This document shows, in pieces, positions 1-11,134 of a stretch of DNA of 64,000 nucleotides. Each line of letters opens with the position of its first letter. Position 1 is the stretch's first letter. The stretch lies in assembly GCA_000827325.1 (NCBI GenBank), contig KN832886.1:156925-220924 (forward strand). Direction: 5' to 3'. The notes under the pieces were generated by a model that worked only from the letters and a program-made list of their open reading frames with translations, did not search any database and was not told the origin of the DNA. The position numbers and the translations under genes were made by a program. The DNA is from Oidiodendron maius Zn. Taxonomy: Eukaryota; Ascomycota; Leotiomycetes; Myxotrichaceae.

Positions 1-1621
1 CAAACCATCGGCCACCCGCGTAGCTCGTGACCGTCACAACCACCCACCAGGGATCATCACCCAGACTTGTTCCAGACTGGAATCCTTCATCAATATACCC
101 AATCTGCCACAGCCGGTACACAGCAGTATAGATTAGGCCCACGGCAGCGGCATTGACCCCCCGTACACTCGACTTAACCCAGCGCCTGTTGCGCAGCGCA
201 CTCCATATGCCCATCGTCCCGTGCACGAGAATGAGGCCGGGGGAAAAGATACCGAGAAATCCTACCAATGCACCACCCACGGAGTTGTACCCACCCTTAA
301 TGGCGGTCAAGCTGCCAAGGAAGACTGCAAAGTTGAAGTTGGGTCCCGGAAGTGCTTGAATAATCGCCAGTCCTATCAAGAAGTCACGAGCACTAACCCA
401 GCCCTCAGCGACTACATATTCACGTAGCAATGGAATCACAACCGGCCCACCACCAAAAATTATGGTACCTGCTAAGTACATATTGGCGAAGAAATTGTAG
501 AGCAGCGGCATGTGGGCTAGGACACCCCGTAGGACCATGACCACGACAAAGGAGGTAAGGAAGGATGCGATAGTTGCCACTCCGATTTTCCATGAGAAAT
601 TCAGACGGTATTCCGGAGGTACAATGCGCGGCTCGGCTTCAGTAGTTGGCAATTCTTGTTGAGGCGCGTTGGAGCCTTCAACTGCCTGGCCATCGTCCGA
701 AGGGCGAGTGGTAGACGGGGCTGTGGCGACTTCTTCTCCGCCTCTGTGTCCAGTACCCATATTCCTCGGTGGCAGCTCGATAGTCTCGTCTCCTACTTCC
801 AGCCTCTGCTTGCGCTTGAAAATACCCGCCACGACCTTATAGGGACCATGCAGCCAACGGAAGTCGTACACTATTGTCACGCAGGCGGCAGTGATCATTA
901 GCAACGGAAAATACCACAAGGCGTTATACAACATTCCAGCCGCCGCTCCAACGAGGACGAGGATTCGCGTTACGGTATCTGTGATGGCTTTCTCAGAGAG
1001 GCCGACAGCGGCCAGTGCGATGATGCCCACGGTCGCGGCATTGAGGCCAGAGAGGAGAGCATATACCTCTCGAGGCAAGTTTTCCCCCATGTGAGAGACA
1101 CCAATAGAGAGTCCATACATGGCTAAAGCACCTGGTAGACTGGGGACCCATTTTAGTCGCGACATAGAAGGTTCAAGTTTGGACGAGACCTGTCATACAT
1201 ACCTCCAAACCAAAAAACTGAGCGCTGCAGCGGGGAATCCACTATGGATGAGGTTGATGCAGTAGAGCATCTTGGTGCTCGCTGGGCCGGAGAGAGCCTG
1301 GCTGATGCTGAATAATTCTTGATACTGGCAGAGTGGCCTTTAGTCGTAGCCTTTTTTGCTACTGAGTCGCGGAAGGTTGGCGCTTACCACCTGCTCGCTG
1401 ATCCATTTCTCTCTGTCACAAAACTTATCATGGAACTGCCAGGGGAGTTGTACATTAGCAAGGCAGGTGGATGTCTGGAAGGTGATCAGACTTACGATCT
1501 TGAAATGGACTGGTGGTCCGCCGAAAGACGTAAATCCTAGAGGCCAATTCACGCTCAGAGCTCTCCATGCTTGTTGAGCGGTCGTGCGTGGCAAGTAGTA
1601 ACGCCACCGTGACGTCCCCAT
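1..1621 (-). CDS. Chromate transporter (CHR/ChrA family), C-terminal part beyond the left window edge
   Basis: Membrane transporter of the CHR family, expected to export chromate from the cytosol. Read from the ATG at 1621, four exons can be joined: 1497/1496-1621, 1388-1435, 1203-1324 and 1139 down to the window edge. Joined exon ends give the family signature GFTSFGGPPVHFKI followed by FHDKFCDREKWISEQ, then ELFSISQALSGPAS and SLPGALAMYGLSIGV. A hydrophilic linker of about 80 residues separates this first CHR half from a second half containing FGGGPVVIPLLREYV and ALPGPNFNFAVFLG, so it is the long two-domain fungal form. The intron at 1140-1202 contains a CTAAA-type branch point and restores SLPG across the junction. 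The 3' end is not in the window. It lies next to copper and arsenic genes, which supports a metal-resistance role. Family assignment is firm; substrate is inferred. Confidence 0.85.
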
Positions 1622-2770
1622 CAGGTCGCAATAATTATTAGCAACTCGGCAAACAATCGGCTTGTGAGATTATCGTCGCGGTCAAATCCTCAGCTTTGGT
1701 TTATTGTGGAAGGATGAGAAAATTGCTTTCCTTTTTGACGCAGAGCACGTGGGATGTCGTGATTTACTTCCGGACGCTGTCAACAGGTAGGGTAGTTCTT
1801 CCGCTGGCTTATACTGGCCGACAATTAATAGCCTCGAAACAATTTGATTCCGACTACCTGTCAGCAGGACCATTTTGGAAAGAAATACAAAGTATACCAA
1901 GTATTCACCCGCTTAATTTCCATGTGCCAATATTAATAGCAACCTATCCATAATGTCGGATTAACAAGCTCCTACGGACCCAACTCATGGCCGACGCAAA
2001 CGATCCGGCAAGCGGATTAGATGCAGCGCATTGGGGGGCGGGAACAAGCACTGCTCCTTCGACTTGCGCTGTCTTCTCAAGCTAATTTAAATCTATTATG
2101 CATACAGCTATTTCGTCGAAGTCGCATGCCGTGAGTGCGACAAATGTAGCCATGGCCCTTCGCGCCGCGAACCGGTCGTCAACAGCAGCACTAAATTCGA
2201 TGATCAGCCCTGCGCACGCCACTATAAGAAGACTGGATATCAATTCGTCATCTCTAATCATTAACAATGTGTTATATTCAATCAGTGCAGGGATCCTGAT
2301 TTCCATGCCATATGTAGGACTGGTCGCACACGAGTTCTTATTCTCTCGCCAATTAAACCTGCTGGTCCCCGCACTGCTGCAACTGCTTTGCTTGGATGAG
2401 CTTGGAAGCAGGTTTAATGACCTTGATTGGGCGGTCAGCTCAAATAAAACTTAGTATAAACGTTTCGAGTACACTCTTTTACTTCCAAATATGAGAGTAG
2501 CGTGAATAATCATAGATTGCGTGATTAAGAAGCAGGACTAACACGGCTTGTTTATTTCTCTCTGGCCTGTTTGGTTTCTATCCGAAGCACATCTTTACAT
2601 ATATTCATATCTATAGACATGCAGATGTATGACCAAAGGCGACCATAGTGTCTACAATATAATCTATATTAGTCCAGTATTTCATCTCACACCTATTACT
2701 ATGGCAGCTTCTAGGTCTCTAATGAAACGAGATTATATCGGATGTCCTGCATACTCTCTGGTGGTCGGAG
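1622..2770. other. Intergenic region between chromate transporter and copper ATPase 3' end
   Basis: About 1.1 kb. It should hold the promoter of the chromate transporter. Short open frames at 2082-2454 on both strands lack recognisable domains and good context; I see no supportable gene. Confidence 0.5.
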
Positions 2771-5700
2771 CTACGCCCGTCCATTTCTGTGCTCAGCATC
2801 CCCGGCCGCTCTAAACCCAACGAAGGGTATGCCCGTCCTCATTATCAAACTCGAGGAGATGACGCTCAGAGAACTCATTGCCATGGCCAGGCTCGCCCAC
2901 ACAGGGTTCAATCTTGGGTGTCCATGCAACGGATAGATCACGCCTGCCGCGATAGGTAGCAACACAACGTTGTACACCAAGGCCCACGCAAAATTGAACT
3001 TGATCCTCTGGAAAACAGTTCGTGAGAGTGTGATGAGCGTCAAGAGGGAGTGCAGATTGGACGAAGCCAGCACGAACTGGGCACTTGATATAGCAACATC
3101 CGAGCCAGAGCCAATAGCGATCCCAGCGTCCGCGGCGGTGAGCGCCGGAGAATCGTTGATGCCGTCCCCAACCATGGCCACGATCGCTCTCCCAATCTTG
3201 CCATTGCGCTTCGGGGCGGAGGATTGTAGCCAGCGGATCTTGTCAGCTTTCTCAGAGGGTAGAACACCGGCAATAATATTGGTGGCTGGGATGCCGACTT
3301 GACGTCCGACAGCGATGGCAGTTGTAGCGTTGTCTCCGGAGATCATCCAGGTGCTTAACCCTCGCTTGCGTAGAGCAGAGACCACGGAAGCCGCTTCAGG
3401 GCGGAGCGGGTCTGTGGTGGCAAACTGTGCAGCAAGTTTAAAGGTAGATTCATTTTCTTCGGAGAGGGACAGGGGCCGCAATGCCAGGAGCGCGATGCTC
3501 TTCCCGGCGGCTTTCCATGTTGAGGCATTGCTGGACCAGGAAGGATCTATCGCAGTGCCAAGTGAGGAGAGAAAGGCTTCGCTGCCAATGGCGGCTTCAT
3601 ATCGGGTGTCGCGGGCAGGCGTGTGGATAGTAAATGTGCCTTTGAGACCAAGGCCGGGCAGTTCTTCCATAGAGGAGTTAGTAATGGTAGCACAAGTTTG
3701 TTTTGTGCAGAACGCAGTGACCGCTTTAGCTATAGGGTGACTCGAAGACTGCTCTAGCGCTTGCGCGGTTGCCCAGATGATCCTAGCCTCCTCCTCATTG
3801 GACGCCATGATATCATGGTCTGTAACACTTGGGCTTCCTCCCTCGGTCAGCGTACCAGTCTTATCAAAGACGACTACGTCGAGAGCGGAGGCCTCTTGAA
3901 AAGCCTCTCCGCCCCCTTTAACTAATATTCCGTGTTGAGCCGCCAATCCAGATCCCACGAACAGGGCAGTTGGAGCTGCAAGTGCAATACCGCAAGGGCA
4001 AGCGACGACAAAGACTGCAATGGCAAACTGCAAAGCCCAGAATGCCCAACCGCCGGTATCAACATCTCGCCAACTCTCCGACAGAACCCCACCCTGGCCA
4101 AGTCCAAACCAGAGAGCAAACGTCAATATAGCAATGAGAGTGATAACAGGAACAAAGTATCCCGTCAAGATATCAACCACCCTCTCCACTGGGGCTCGTT
4201 TCGCCTGGCCTTCGCGGACAACCTTGACGATCTCGTCGAGCATTGAAGTGCCTGAGATCTCGGTGACTTTGACGCTAATCGGTCCACCGGTATTAACCGT
4301 TCCCGCGAAGACTTGGTCGCCGGACTTCTTGGTAATCGGGCGAGACTCCCCAGTTAGAGAGCTTTCGTCAAATGTGGAGTCGCCACTGATGATTGTGCCG
4401 TCGGCCGGTGGAGAAGCGCCGCGGGGGACTCGCACCACATCTCCCACTTCAAGAAGGTCAACGTTGATTTTCTCGACATTGGCCGGAGGAGGAGATGACT
4501 GGCGCCGCTCAGAAGTATCCTCTGCGCTTTGGTCAGATCTCACAAGCAGTGCTTCCGTTGGCCTGAGCTTTCCAAGCAACGTGACAGCATCACTGGTCTT
4601 GGATTTACTATATGCTTCCAGATAACGGCCCATGAGAATGAACATCGTCAAAAAAACCACGGAGTCGAAATACGTCGATAGGTGCCCGTTGGATTCTCCT
4701 GTCTTTTGCGAGTCCAGAGCAAGCACGGCAATCGAAGGGAAGTACGCCGCTGACGTCCCTGCGGACATGAGCAAGTTCATGCTGCCGAAGCGGTAGAATC
4801 TCCGCAGAATCGGGATCCTGCTATCCCGGCCCCACAAGGCTCGAATCTCCTTGATCGCTCTGACGTGGAAGACATCGGCAGCGAGGAACATTACAGGCGT
4901 CGCAAGGAAGAAGAGCGCCCACTCTGCGCGACTGTCGGCGCCAGCCCACATCCTTCCTTGGAAGAATATTCGTATGCGGTTAGTAGAGGGAACAAAGCTT
5001 TGCCAGACCACACTGATGAGGAAGGTTGGGATAGCGACAACGAAACTGAGGAGAAGTCGTAGGAGTAGACGCCGACGTTCCCGAAGCTGCAGAGCTCGGG
5101 ATCGCTCTTCGATCGTTGGGGGGTGGTATACTGTGACCTGAAAGTGGTCGCCGACATCATGAATGGTAGTCAGAATGTCTCTGATGGTAATAATATCGCG
5201 TTGAGGGCGGTATACGATCGTCATGATGGGATCCTCGTACGACGGTGCCTTCTCGAGAACGAGAAGTCCTGGGAAGGAAGAGGATAGAGCTTCCACCACC
5301 CGTTGCGGGCACTGGTCGCAAAACATGCCAGCTATCTTGAGCATAACGGTCCTCTCTGCGTGCTCGTCGCCTTGCTGTAGTCCACCAGCTTCGACGATAT
5401 TCTCGACGTGACAGCCGTATCCCCTATCCTCAATTCTCTCAACAATCTGGTCGATGTTACTCTTCGGGCCAACAAACGTAATGTTTGCACTATTCGTAAG
5501 GAAGCTGACGCTAGTATCCTCTATGAATTCAAGATCCTGCACTCCCTCATTAATGGAGAGGGTGCATGCCGCACAAGTCATACCGGCGATGCTAAGCGCA
5601 GCTGTATACCTTTTGGCCTCAGGGATGGTCACTATAACATCCTTAGAGTCTTCGACTTTCTCGTTCAACTTTTGACAAGCAATACAGTGCTGTAAATGCT

Positions 5701-6118
5701 TTCCACGGGGCTGGTTATTGGTATTGCACAGCAATTCAGGGCGCACTGTCGTCTGGTGCCACGATAATGTCGATACCCGTTCGCTCAGTGTCTGAGCGGC
5801 CTGTTCCAACCATTCTTGCGGAGGCTGGACCACATCTTGCTCGTAGATGCCATTGCCAAATTCATCTTCGGTCCGTACGCTCTGGACCTCGAATGCTGCG
5901 TCCGACAAGGCTCGAGATATGCCATTAACAGAGAGCTCGGGCAGATGGATTATTGTCACTTCGTGCGATACGTAATTGGCAACAGTCGATAGCGGTGCTG
6001 GCTGCAATGTACCGAGAACCTCCTGGATGTAAGAGAGACATGAGGCACAGTGGATGTTGTTTATCAGTACAGTCGTTGTGACATGGCCCTTGGCCTGAGG
6101 TTGCGGATTGATTGCCAT
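2771..6118 (-). CDS. Copper-type P1B ATPase with three heavy-metal-associated domains
   Basis: Predicted ATP-driven Cu(I)/Ag(I) pump of 1115 residues in one exon from the ATG at 6118. Three N-terminal HMA repeats carry Cys pairs: HCASC near residue 23, GMTCAAC near 179 and GMFCDQC near 265; the first and third are divergent forms of GMTCxxC. After them come the actuator motif TGES, the transmembrane metal site ACPCGIALAAP, the phosphorylation site DKTGTLTEGG, the ATP-binding SSHPIAKAV and the hinge GDGINDSPAL. The last membrane helices show YN and MSSLSVISSS, which matches the copper (IB-1) subgroup. It resembles fungal detoxifying pumps such as Aspergillus CrpA more than the Golgi Ccc2 type because of extra HMA repeats, but this is inference. 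Neighbours are chromate and arsenic resistance genes. Confidence 0.92.
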   Translation of the reverse strand: MAINPQPQAKGHVTTTVLINNIHCASCLSYIQEVLGTLQPAPLSTVANYVSHEVTIIHLPELSVNGISRALSDAAFEVQSVRTEDEFGNGIYEQDVVQPPQEWLEQAAQTLSERVSTLSWHQTTVRPELLCNTNNQPRGKHLQHCIACQKLNEKVEDSKDVIVTIPEAKRYTAALSIAGMTCAACTLSINEGVQDLEFIEDTSVSFLTNSANITFVGPKSNIDQIVERIEDRGYGCHVENIVEAGGLQQGDEHAERTVMLKIAGMFCDQCPQRVVEALSSSFPGLLVLEKAPSYEDPIMTIVYRPQRDIITIRDILTTIHDVGDHFQVTVYHPPTIEERSRALQLRERRRLLLRLLLSFVVAIPTFLISVVWQSFVPSTNRIRIFFQGRMWAGADSRAEWALFFLATPVMFLAADVFHVRAIKEIRALWGRDSRIPILRRFYRFGSMNLLMSAGTSAAYFPSIAVLALDSQKTGESNGHLSTYFDSVVFLTMFILMGRYLEAYSKSKTSDAVTLLGKLRPTEALLVRSDQSAEDTSERRQSSPPPANVEKINVDLLEVGDVVRVPRGASPPADGTIISGDSTFDESSLTGESRPITKKSGDQVFAGTVNTGGPISVKVTEISGTSMLDEIVKVVREGQAKRAPVERVVDILTGYFVPVITLIAILTFALWFGLGQGGVLSESWRDVDTGGWAFWALQFAIAVFVVACPCGIALAAPTALFVGSGLAAQHGILVKGGGEAFQEASALDVVVFDKTGTLTEGGSPSVTDHDIMASNEEEARIIWATAQALEQSSSHPIAKAVTAFCTKQTCATITNSSMEELPGLGLKGTFTIHTPARDTRYEAAIGSEAFLSSLGTAIDPSWSSNASTWKAAGKSIALLALRPLSLSEENESTFKLAAQFATTDPLRPEAASVVSALRKRGLSTWMISGDNATTAIAVGRQVGIPATNIIAGVLPSEKADKIRWLQSSAPKRNGKIGRAIVAMVGDGINDSPALTAADAGIAIGSGSDVAISSAQFVLASSNLHSLLTLITLSRTVFQRIKFNFAWALVYNVVLLPIAAGVIYPLHGHPRLNPVWASLAMAMSSLSVISSSLIMRTGIPFVGFRAAGDAEHRNGRA

Positions 6119-8305
6119 TCGTTGATGGCAGTCGCTGGGACTTCTGTCGAAATTCCGGTGCGCGAATGCTACGTTAGCGCCTAGATATTTGTTCGTAGAT
6201 GGTGATGATTCGGTGATATTGCCTCGAATGATCCAAGAGGCAAAGCACGACCGACGATGGCTACAGGAGGGATGAAATACAGCCTAAGACTGATGACAGA
6301 AGTGATTGATTTTGCGTATGCTACTACTTTTCTGCCCACCTTGGAGATGGCAGTGGAGGTGAGGTATGGACGAGCCAATACAAGCAGGGTCATTTAACGG
6401 ACGTTGACATGGTGTGGTGTAGTGTGGCTTTGGCAACGGACGATTACAGAGTAATCATTTTCGAAGTGCGAGATTTGTGCGGGCTGTGTCCTAGCACGTG
6501 TCTGTCGAAATTGCCTGCAGAATCCAGCACAAAACGCGCAGTACGATTGAACACTTCTCGCCCAATAGATAATCTTGACCTAGCGGCGAGATCGGCTAGA
6601 GCCATGGTTGGACAGAAGTATAGACTGAGCAAGTTTGAGGTTTGATCTGACAAGAGATTATTAGCTGGCGTTTACCCAAAGCAGCGGATGACTGGGCCAA
6701 AGTGCCTGAACTGGTCTAGCTCGAGAGCAAGTTTGAGGGGTTTACTCTGCACATGCCTTCAATGCCTATGTGATCTTACTTTAGGTTGCATCTCTATTGC
6801 TCCCAGAACCCTCGAAACCTCTCAAAGGTCGATATCCTTATTATCAGACGTTGAACTGTCACATCGTTCACGAATACCATATCCAAACTGCCGACGCTGA
6901 TATTTCCACGGACCCGGCACCCCATTATCCTCCTCGAGATAGATGCCACCATCAGTGGATAATTATACAGGCGCGTGCGTATTCCTAGTCAACTTTGCTT
7001 TTATATTCCGTCCCATTGTGGCCATAACAGAGGACAAAGAACAGCCGCCTCCGACACTAATCTCCATAAAAAATCGCTAAAGGACCAAAGATCTGAGCAG
7101 AGCAAGTGAAGGTCTAACCCCGTGATCGCTCACCCAAAAGTGCCTATAATGACAGTGATGATTAATTCCACGCCATGAATTCTTTTCCTCCCTGGCTTAT
7201 CGGTGAGCCATCCAAGGCGACTCGTTCGATACCTGCTCCTGCAGTCTTACAAAGTTTGACAGCGGTGTCAGCCTGGTTGAGAACGGTATTTGACCTGAAA
7301 GAAGACAGCGCGATCACGGTAGTGAAACAATTGGCACCGAATAGGTCAGATGCGCTGATGAAAAACTCCGTACCAGCAGCGATGACAGCTTGGGTATGAG
7401 GAATTCTAATAGGCACAATGTCGATTTATGCCAGAGCCTGCATATGAAGTGGTTTCTCACTAGAGACATCTGGCCTAAATGATGCGAATTTGAGGGGGGC
7501 CTATTTTTGAGAGTCTCTCCTGACTTAAGACGACTTGAGACATGTAAACGGGAGTAAATATTAAAATATCAGCGCCTATCCTGGAACAGTGAGGATAGAA
7601 GATTGACCGCGAGAGATTGATCATACAATGGGAATGGAAATCCAAGATTTGTAGAATATCAGCAAATCAAAAGAAGCTGATAGTGCTCCAGATCGCGACC
7701 AGCATGGAGAATAGCTTTGACATGTGTGAGACATAGCTCTCTCTACTGAATTGATATGTTCAAATTTGACTTGGGAATAACTTGAGAAATATACTGGCGG
7801 ATTCCCCAATGTGTCTTCGTTCAGAATGAGTACTTCAAGGTTGCTGTATTCCGATCAGCTCCAGGGCCGTTGCTTGAGTGGCACTTGTGCCGCGCTAATG
7901 GCTCTTAACTAGTGTGGTCTAGACTCAACCTGCTAACAAAATCCCTGGCCAGTAACTCAATATATCGCGGAGGCATAAGTTCTTGACTTGGGACAGGTCC
8001 AAGTATAGCTAGATAGTGACGGGATCATGTTGACACCTCTATAACCAAACAAACGCATAGTTATATCACCATAATACGACGTAGCTAACCGCCGCTCCAT
8101 TCCATGGCATTTTTAGTGTCAAGAGACAGCTGACAACTTGATATCAAATAACTGCTTGCACCTGTCCGTAATTACATTGCTACAACCTTTTCCATTTCTA
8201 GCTATCGTTCTTATTAAAGCAATAGATACTGGTCATCTTATCCCAGATTCACAGCCTGAATATAGAGTAGCCATCCATTCAGACAGATTATCTGATGAGC
8301 CCTAA
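6119..8305. other. Gene-poor region upstream of the copper ATPase
   Basis: About 2.2 kb containing the ATPase promoter. Open frames of 60-84 codons occur on both strands but have no family motifs, no consistent splice structure and no conserved-looking composition. I see no supportable gene. Confidence 0.5.
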
Positions 8306-8716
8306 ATGGATGCGCCTCCGAGGCGACAGCTCCTTCGTACACGCAGACGACAGCCAAGGCCCGAAGAGAGAATGTCCCTACTCGGACAGTCATATCCAGC
8401 AAGTTATCACCGAATAAATGTTCCATAGAATGGAAGAATGAATCCGAGGGAACGTCTGAATATGGGTTTACAAAAGTTGGCTGAGGAACTGGCGGCAGGC
8501 TGGATCGAAGGAAACCTCAGTGGGACTGGCTGCCCTGTTAACGAGGGCCAGGATGGAGCAATGTTGGGCGAATGCGTGGAAGGTGGAGTAGTGACTGCCC
8601 GGCTCAAGTCTAAGACTAAGATTGTGGAGATGACAATTGGATATATTAGTAGCCTGAGAAAAGCAGTCAAGGAGATGGAGCGCATGATTGGTACAGTGTC
8701 AGCGGATGGCCAATAA
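8306..8716 (+). pseudogene. Possible basic helix-loop-helix relic
   Basis: A frame beginning with ATG at 8306 reads a strongly basic stretch (RRQLLRTRRRQPRPEER), meets a TAG at about 8426, then continues in the same frame from the ATG at 8438. The second part looks like the two helices of a bHLH domain: RERLNMGLQKLAEEL, a long loop of about 40 residues, then KSKTKIVEMTIGYISSLRKAV. The usual Glu of the DNA-contacting basic region is not evident. Either the gene is broken by the stop, or an unseen intron removes it, or the downstream 92-codon frame is a stand-alone dimerisation protein without DNA binding. No close family name can be given. It lies alone between the copper pump and the arsenic genes. 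Confidence 0.35.
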
Positions 8717-9101
8717 TTGTGGCTGTATCCTATGCAACTGCAGTCTCTCTGTAATGTAATAACAACTATCACCAAGTTATGCAAATATATACGTAATTTT
8801 ACCTGAGATACGTAATTTAAAATACCCATGTTCACAACATTCCTGGCAAGACAAAATGCGCACACAGTCAAGCAGAGCATTTGAGAATGGCCGGATGCCC
8901 TGACATTGGAATCGCCAGGGCCTAGAGTACTTTAGGTGGCGGCATGTCACTCATGCGGTGTTATTGGATAAGGCGACCCGTGCGGCAGGGTATCGTCCAA
9001 GCACCACCCGCACTGTGGTTGATAACAAGCTGGCCCGCACCGTACACTAATCTTCCTTCTCCTCTTCATGACACGATATACTTACGAGGTGCAACTCATG
9101 T

Positions 9102-9694
9102 GATGAATCAACAGGCAGGTCGACCAACTCATGCTCGTGCCCGAAGGCGTTAGCTTACAGCATCCTAGCAAACTAGCTCGGCTGCCGCGACTCGCATCCG
9201 TGACAATCAGCGTCGCTCTCGGGCTCGGCGGAGAGATTATCTTACGGACCTCGAGAAACAGGTCCAGAGAATCGATCGCCTTGGTCCACAGCCTAGCGCT
9301 GAAATACAGGCGGCGGCGCAGAAAGTCCTTGCAGAGAACGTTCTGCTACGGTCCTTGCTTCGAGAGCATGGCATTTTGAATGCTGAGATTGAGAGCTACT
9401 TGCACAACTCGCATGGCGGGTCGGAAAATATCACGACTGCCTCGCCTGGCCCTTACACTAATACCATGAAGTCTCCAAAGGGTGTGGAAAAGCCCTTTCT
9501 CCCCGGTGTCTCTGTCCGAGACGCGCAACAATTTTCTTATCCTTAGGAACGCTCTGTCGGGCAGATCAGGGAAGCGTCGTCTCAATACCAGTCTACACTG
9601 GCACGCATTTGGAGCAGGATGCAAAGAGACAGATTCTGCTTTGTCTTCTCCAACAACTGAGAATGTGATTGAAGTTAATGGGCAAAGAGCTTGA
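9102..9694 (+). pseudogene. bZIP transcription factor, broken or with unresolved 5' and 3' exons
   Basis: From about 9165 the frame reads SSAAATRIRDNQRRSRARR, a clear fungal bZIP basic region (N-x7-R pattern), followed by DYLTDLEKQVQRIDRLG and a Leu-rich segment ENVLLRSLLREHGILNAEI typical of this subfamily. The frame stops at 9546. A plausible C-terminal segment (GAGCKETDSALSSPTTENV) lies about 70-100 nt further on in a different frame, so a frameshift or an unpredicted intron separates them. Upstream, an ATG at 9102 gives MNQQAGRPTHARARRR, but I found no donor-acceptor pair of sensible length joining it in frame. DNA-binding part is certain; whether the gene still works is not. It may be an old regulator of the adjacent metal-resistance genes. 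Confidence 0.55.
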
Positions 9695-11134
9695 GTATTA
9701 TTTTCAGCATAGAATATATTTAATGTATGGAAGATGTTAAATGCAAAATTTGTCCGCAGCAAAGCAGGTTCTCAAGCGGTTAGCTGAGCCTCGGGACTGC
9801 TAGCAAATTTAACGTAGCATGCTCGTCAAGGGATCAGAGCAATGAATTAGCTCAACTTCCATGTTAAAGTGTTGTAGCCGTCCGTCAGTTTCACATATTC
9901 ATCCCGCGGCCACACAGCCCATGATACCGCTCTCCGGGATGTTGATTTCTATCCAGATATTATTCTCCTCCTTGAATTGATCGGTAAACTAGCTGGTCGC
10001 GCGTTGCACATCCCTTCAAGGAGCCTGGTGCAATTGTCGATGTAGGAAGTAGGAGTGGCAATTGCCAAGGCAAAGCAGGGTGAGTAACCTTGGGGCGAAA
10101 TGAATTGGATCAGGGTCATGCTAGAGACTTGCTACAGTACTAGACCACATTCTTCATTCCTTCAGTCGAGAAGAGCGTATACAATGATGGGGTTGTGGGA
10201 TGTAGAGATTTTGTGGGAACGTTGATTGATACGTGGACCGTACCACCCTACGAATAGCATAGTTAGAATGGCTGCATCGTACGGGAAGCTGCGTTTCTTG
10301 TCACTCTGCGATGGCTGACGCGTAGAGTTAACCGCAACAAGAATGAATAGCGGGCAGCCTTCCGACCTGCATCCCATGAAAGAACCGTCTCGCGAGTGAC
10401 AACCGAGACCGGTGCTCTCGGTGCTCTCGGTGCTCGGTAGACGGCATGCCAAGGTTCTCTTAGATCGAACCGGCAACCAGTTCACTCAATGCCATTATTT
10501 CCATTTCACACAGGGGAACAGGAGCGGATGAACGACAGGGGAAAGACAATGGGGCGACACTCTATGCGAGTAATGTAAACTTACGCACCGTAGCACCAAG
10601 GAGCAATTAGATCAGGGAAAGGATGACAACAACATAGGAGAGAAAATCTCATGGCACTTGCACATGACCTTACAGTGCAGCTCTCAGTCTTGGCATGAGA
10701 AGTCCATTGGAAATATAGGCACGACTCGAATAGTAGGCAAGACGTGGAAAATGGCTACAGTGCGAGCGCATGGCTAAAATGTCACTCGGCTACTGCCGAG
10801 ATGTCACTGTTTCGACGCTATTGGCCAGTTAGGTTACGTCGGCCTTTTGGGACCAACAATGTCTGCTCTTTCCTTCGATGGCGCAGAAATGTGTCGCCCC
10901 ATGGTGGTTGATAAAGACTATAGAAAAAGGGGAATTATCAATCTGATTTCCCACATCGCTCTTTTCTTGTTATTTCTGTTTGTTTCTACGCAGTAACGTT
11001 GTAGAATACATATAAACAACAAACTCGCTCTGTATCAATCCATCTAAATGCCCTAGCAGTCGAGCACCGACCTTTAATCTTAATCAACCTCCAAACGCCA
11101 GTTCATATTCTCGTTAAGTATCAGATCTCTCAGA
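9695..11134. other. Intergenic region and Acr3 promoter
   Basis: About 1.4 kb. It contains a short tandem of GGTGCTCTC-like units around 10411-10437 and the promoter and 5' leader of the Acr3 gene, with pyrimidine-rich stretches near 10960-11100. A 107-codon frame on the minus strand at 10162-10485 is low-complexity and unconvincing. Confidence 0.45.

Noticed and set aside
4020-4625. 201-codon plus-strand frame
   Set aside because: It is antisense to the P1B ATPase, whose motifs are unmistakable.
8407-8880. 157-codon minus-strand frame
   Set aside because: It overlaps the bHLH-like frame, has low-complexity composition and no recognisable domain.
9346-9762. 138-codon open frame on the minus strand
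   Set aside because: It lies antisense to the clear bZIP coding region at 9165-9546 and has no family motif.
10411-10437. Short tandem GGTGCTCTC-like repeat
   Set aside because: Only two to three short copies; too small to call a functional repeat.
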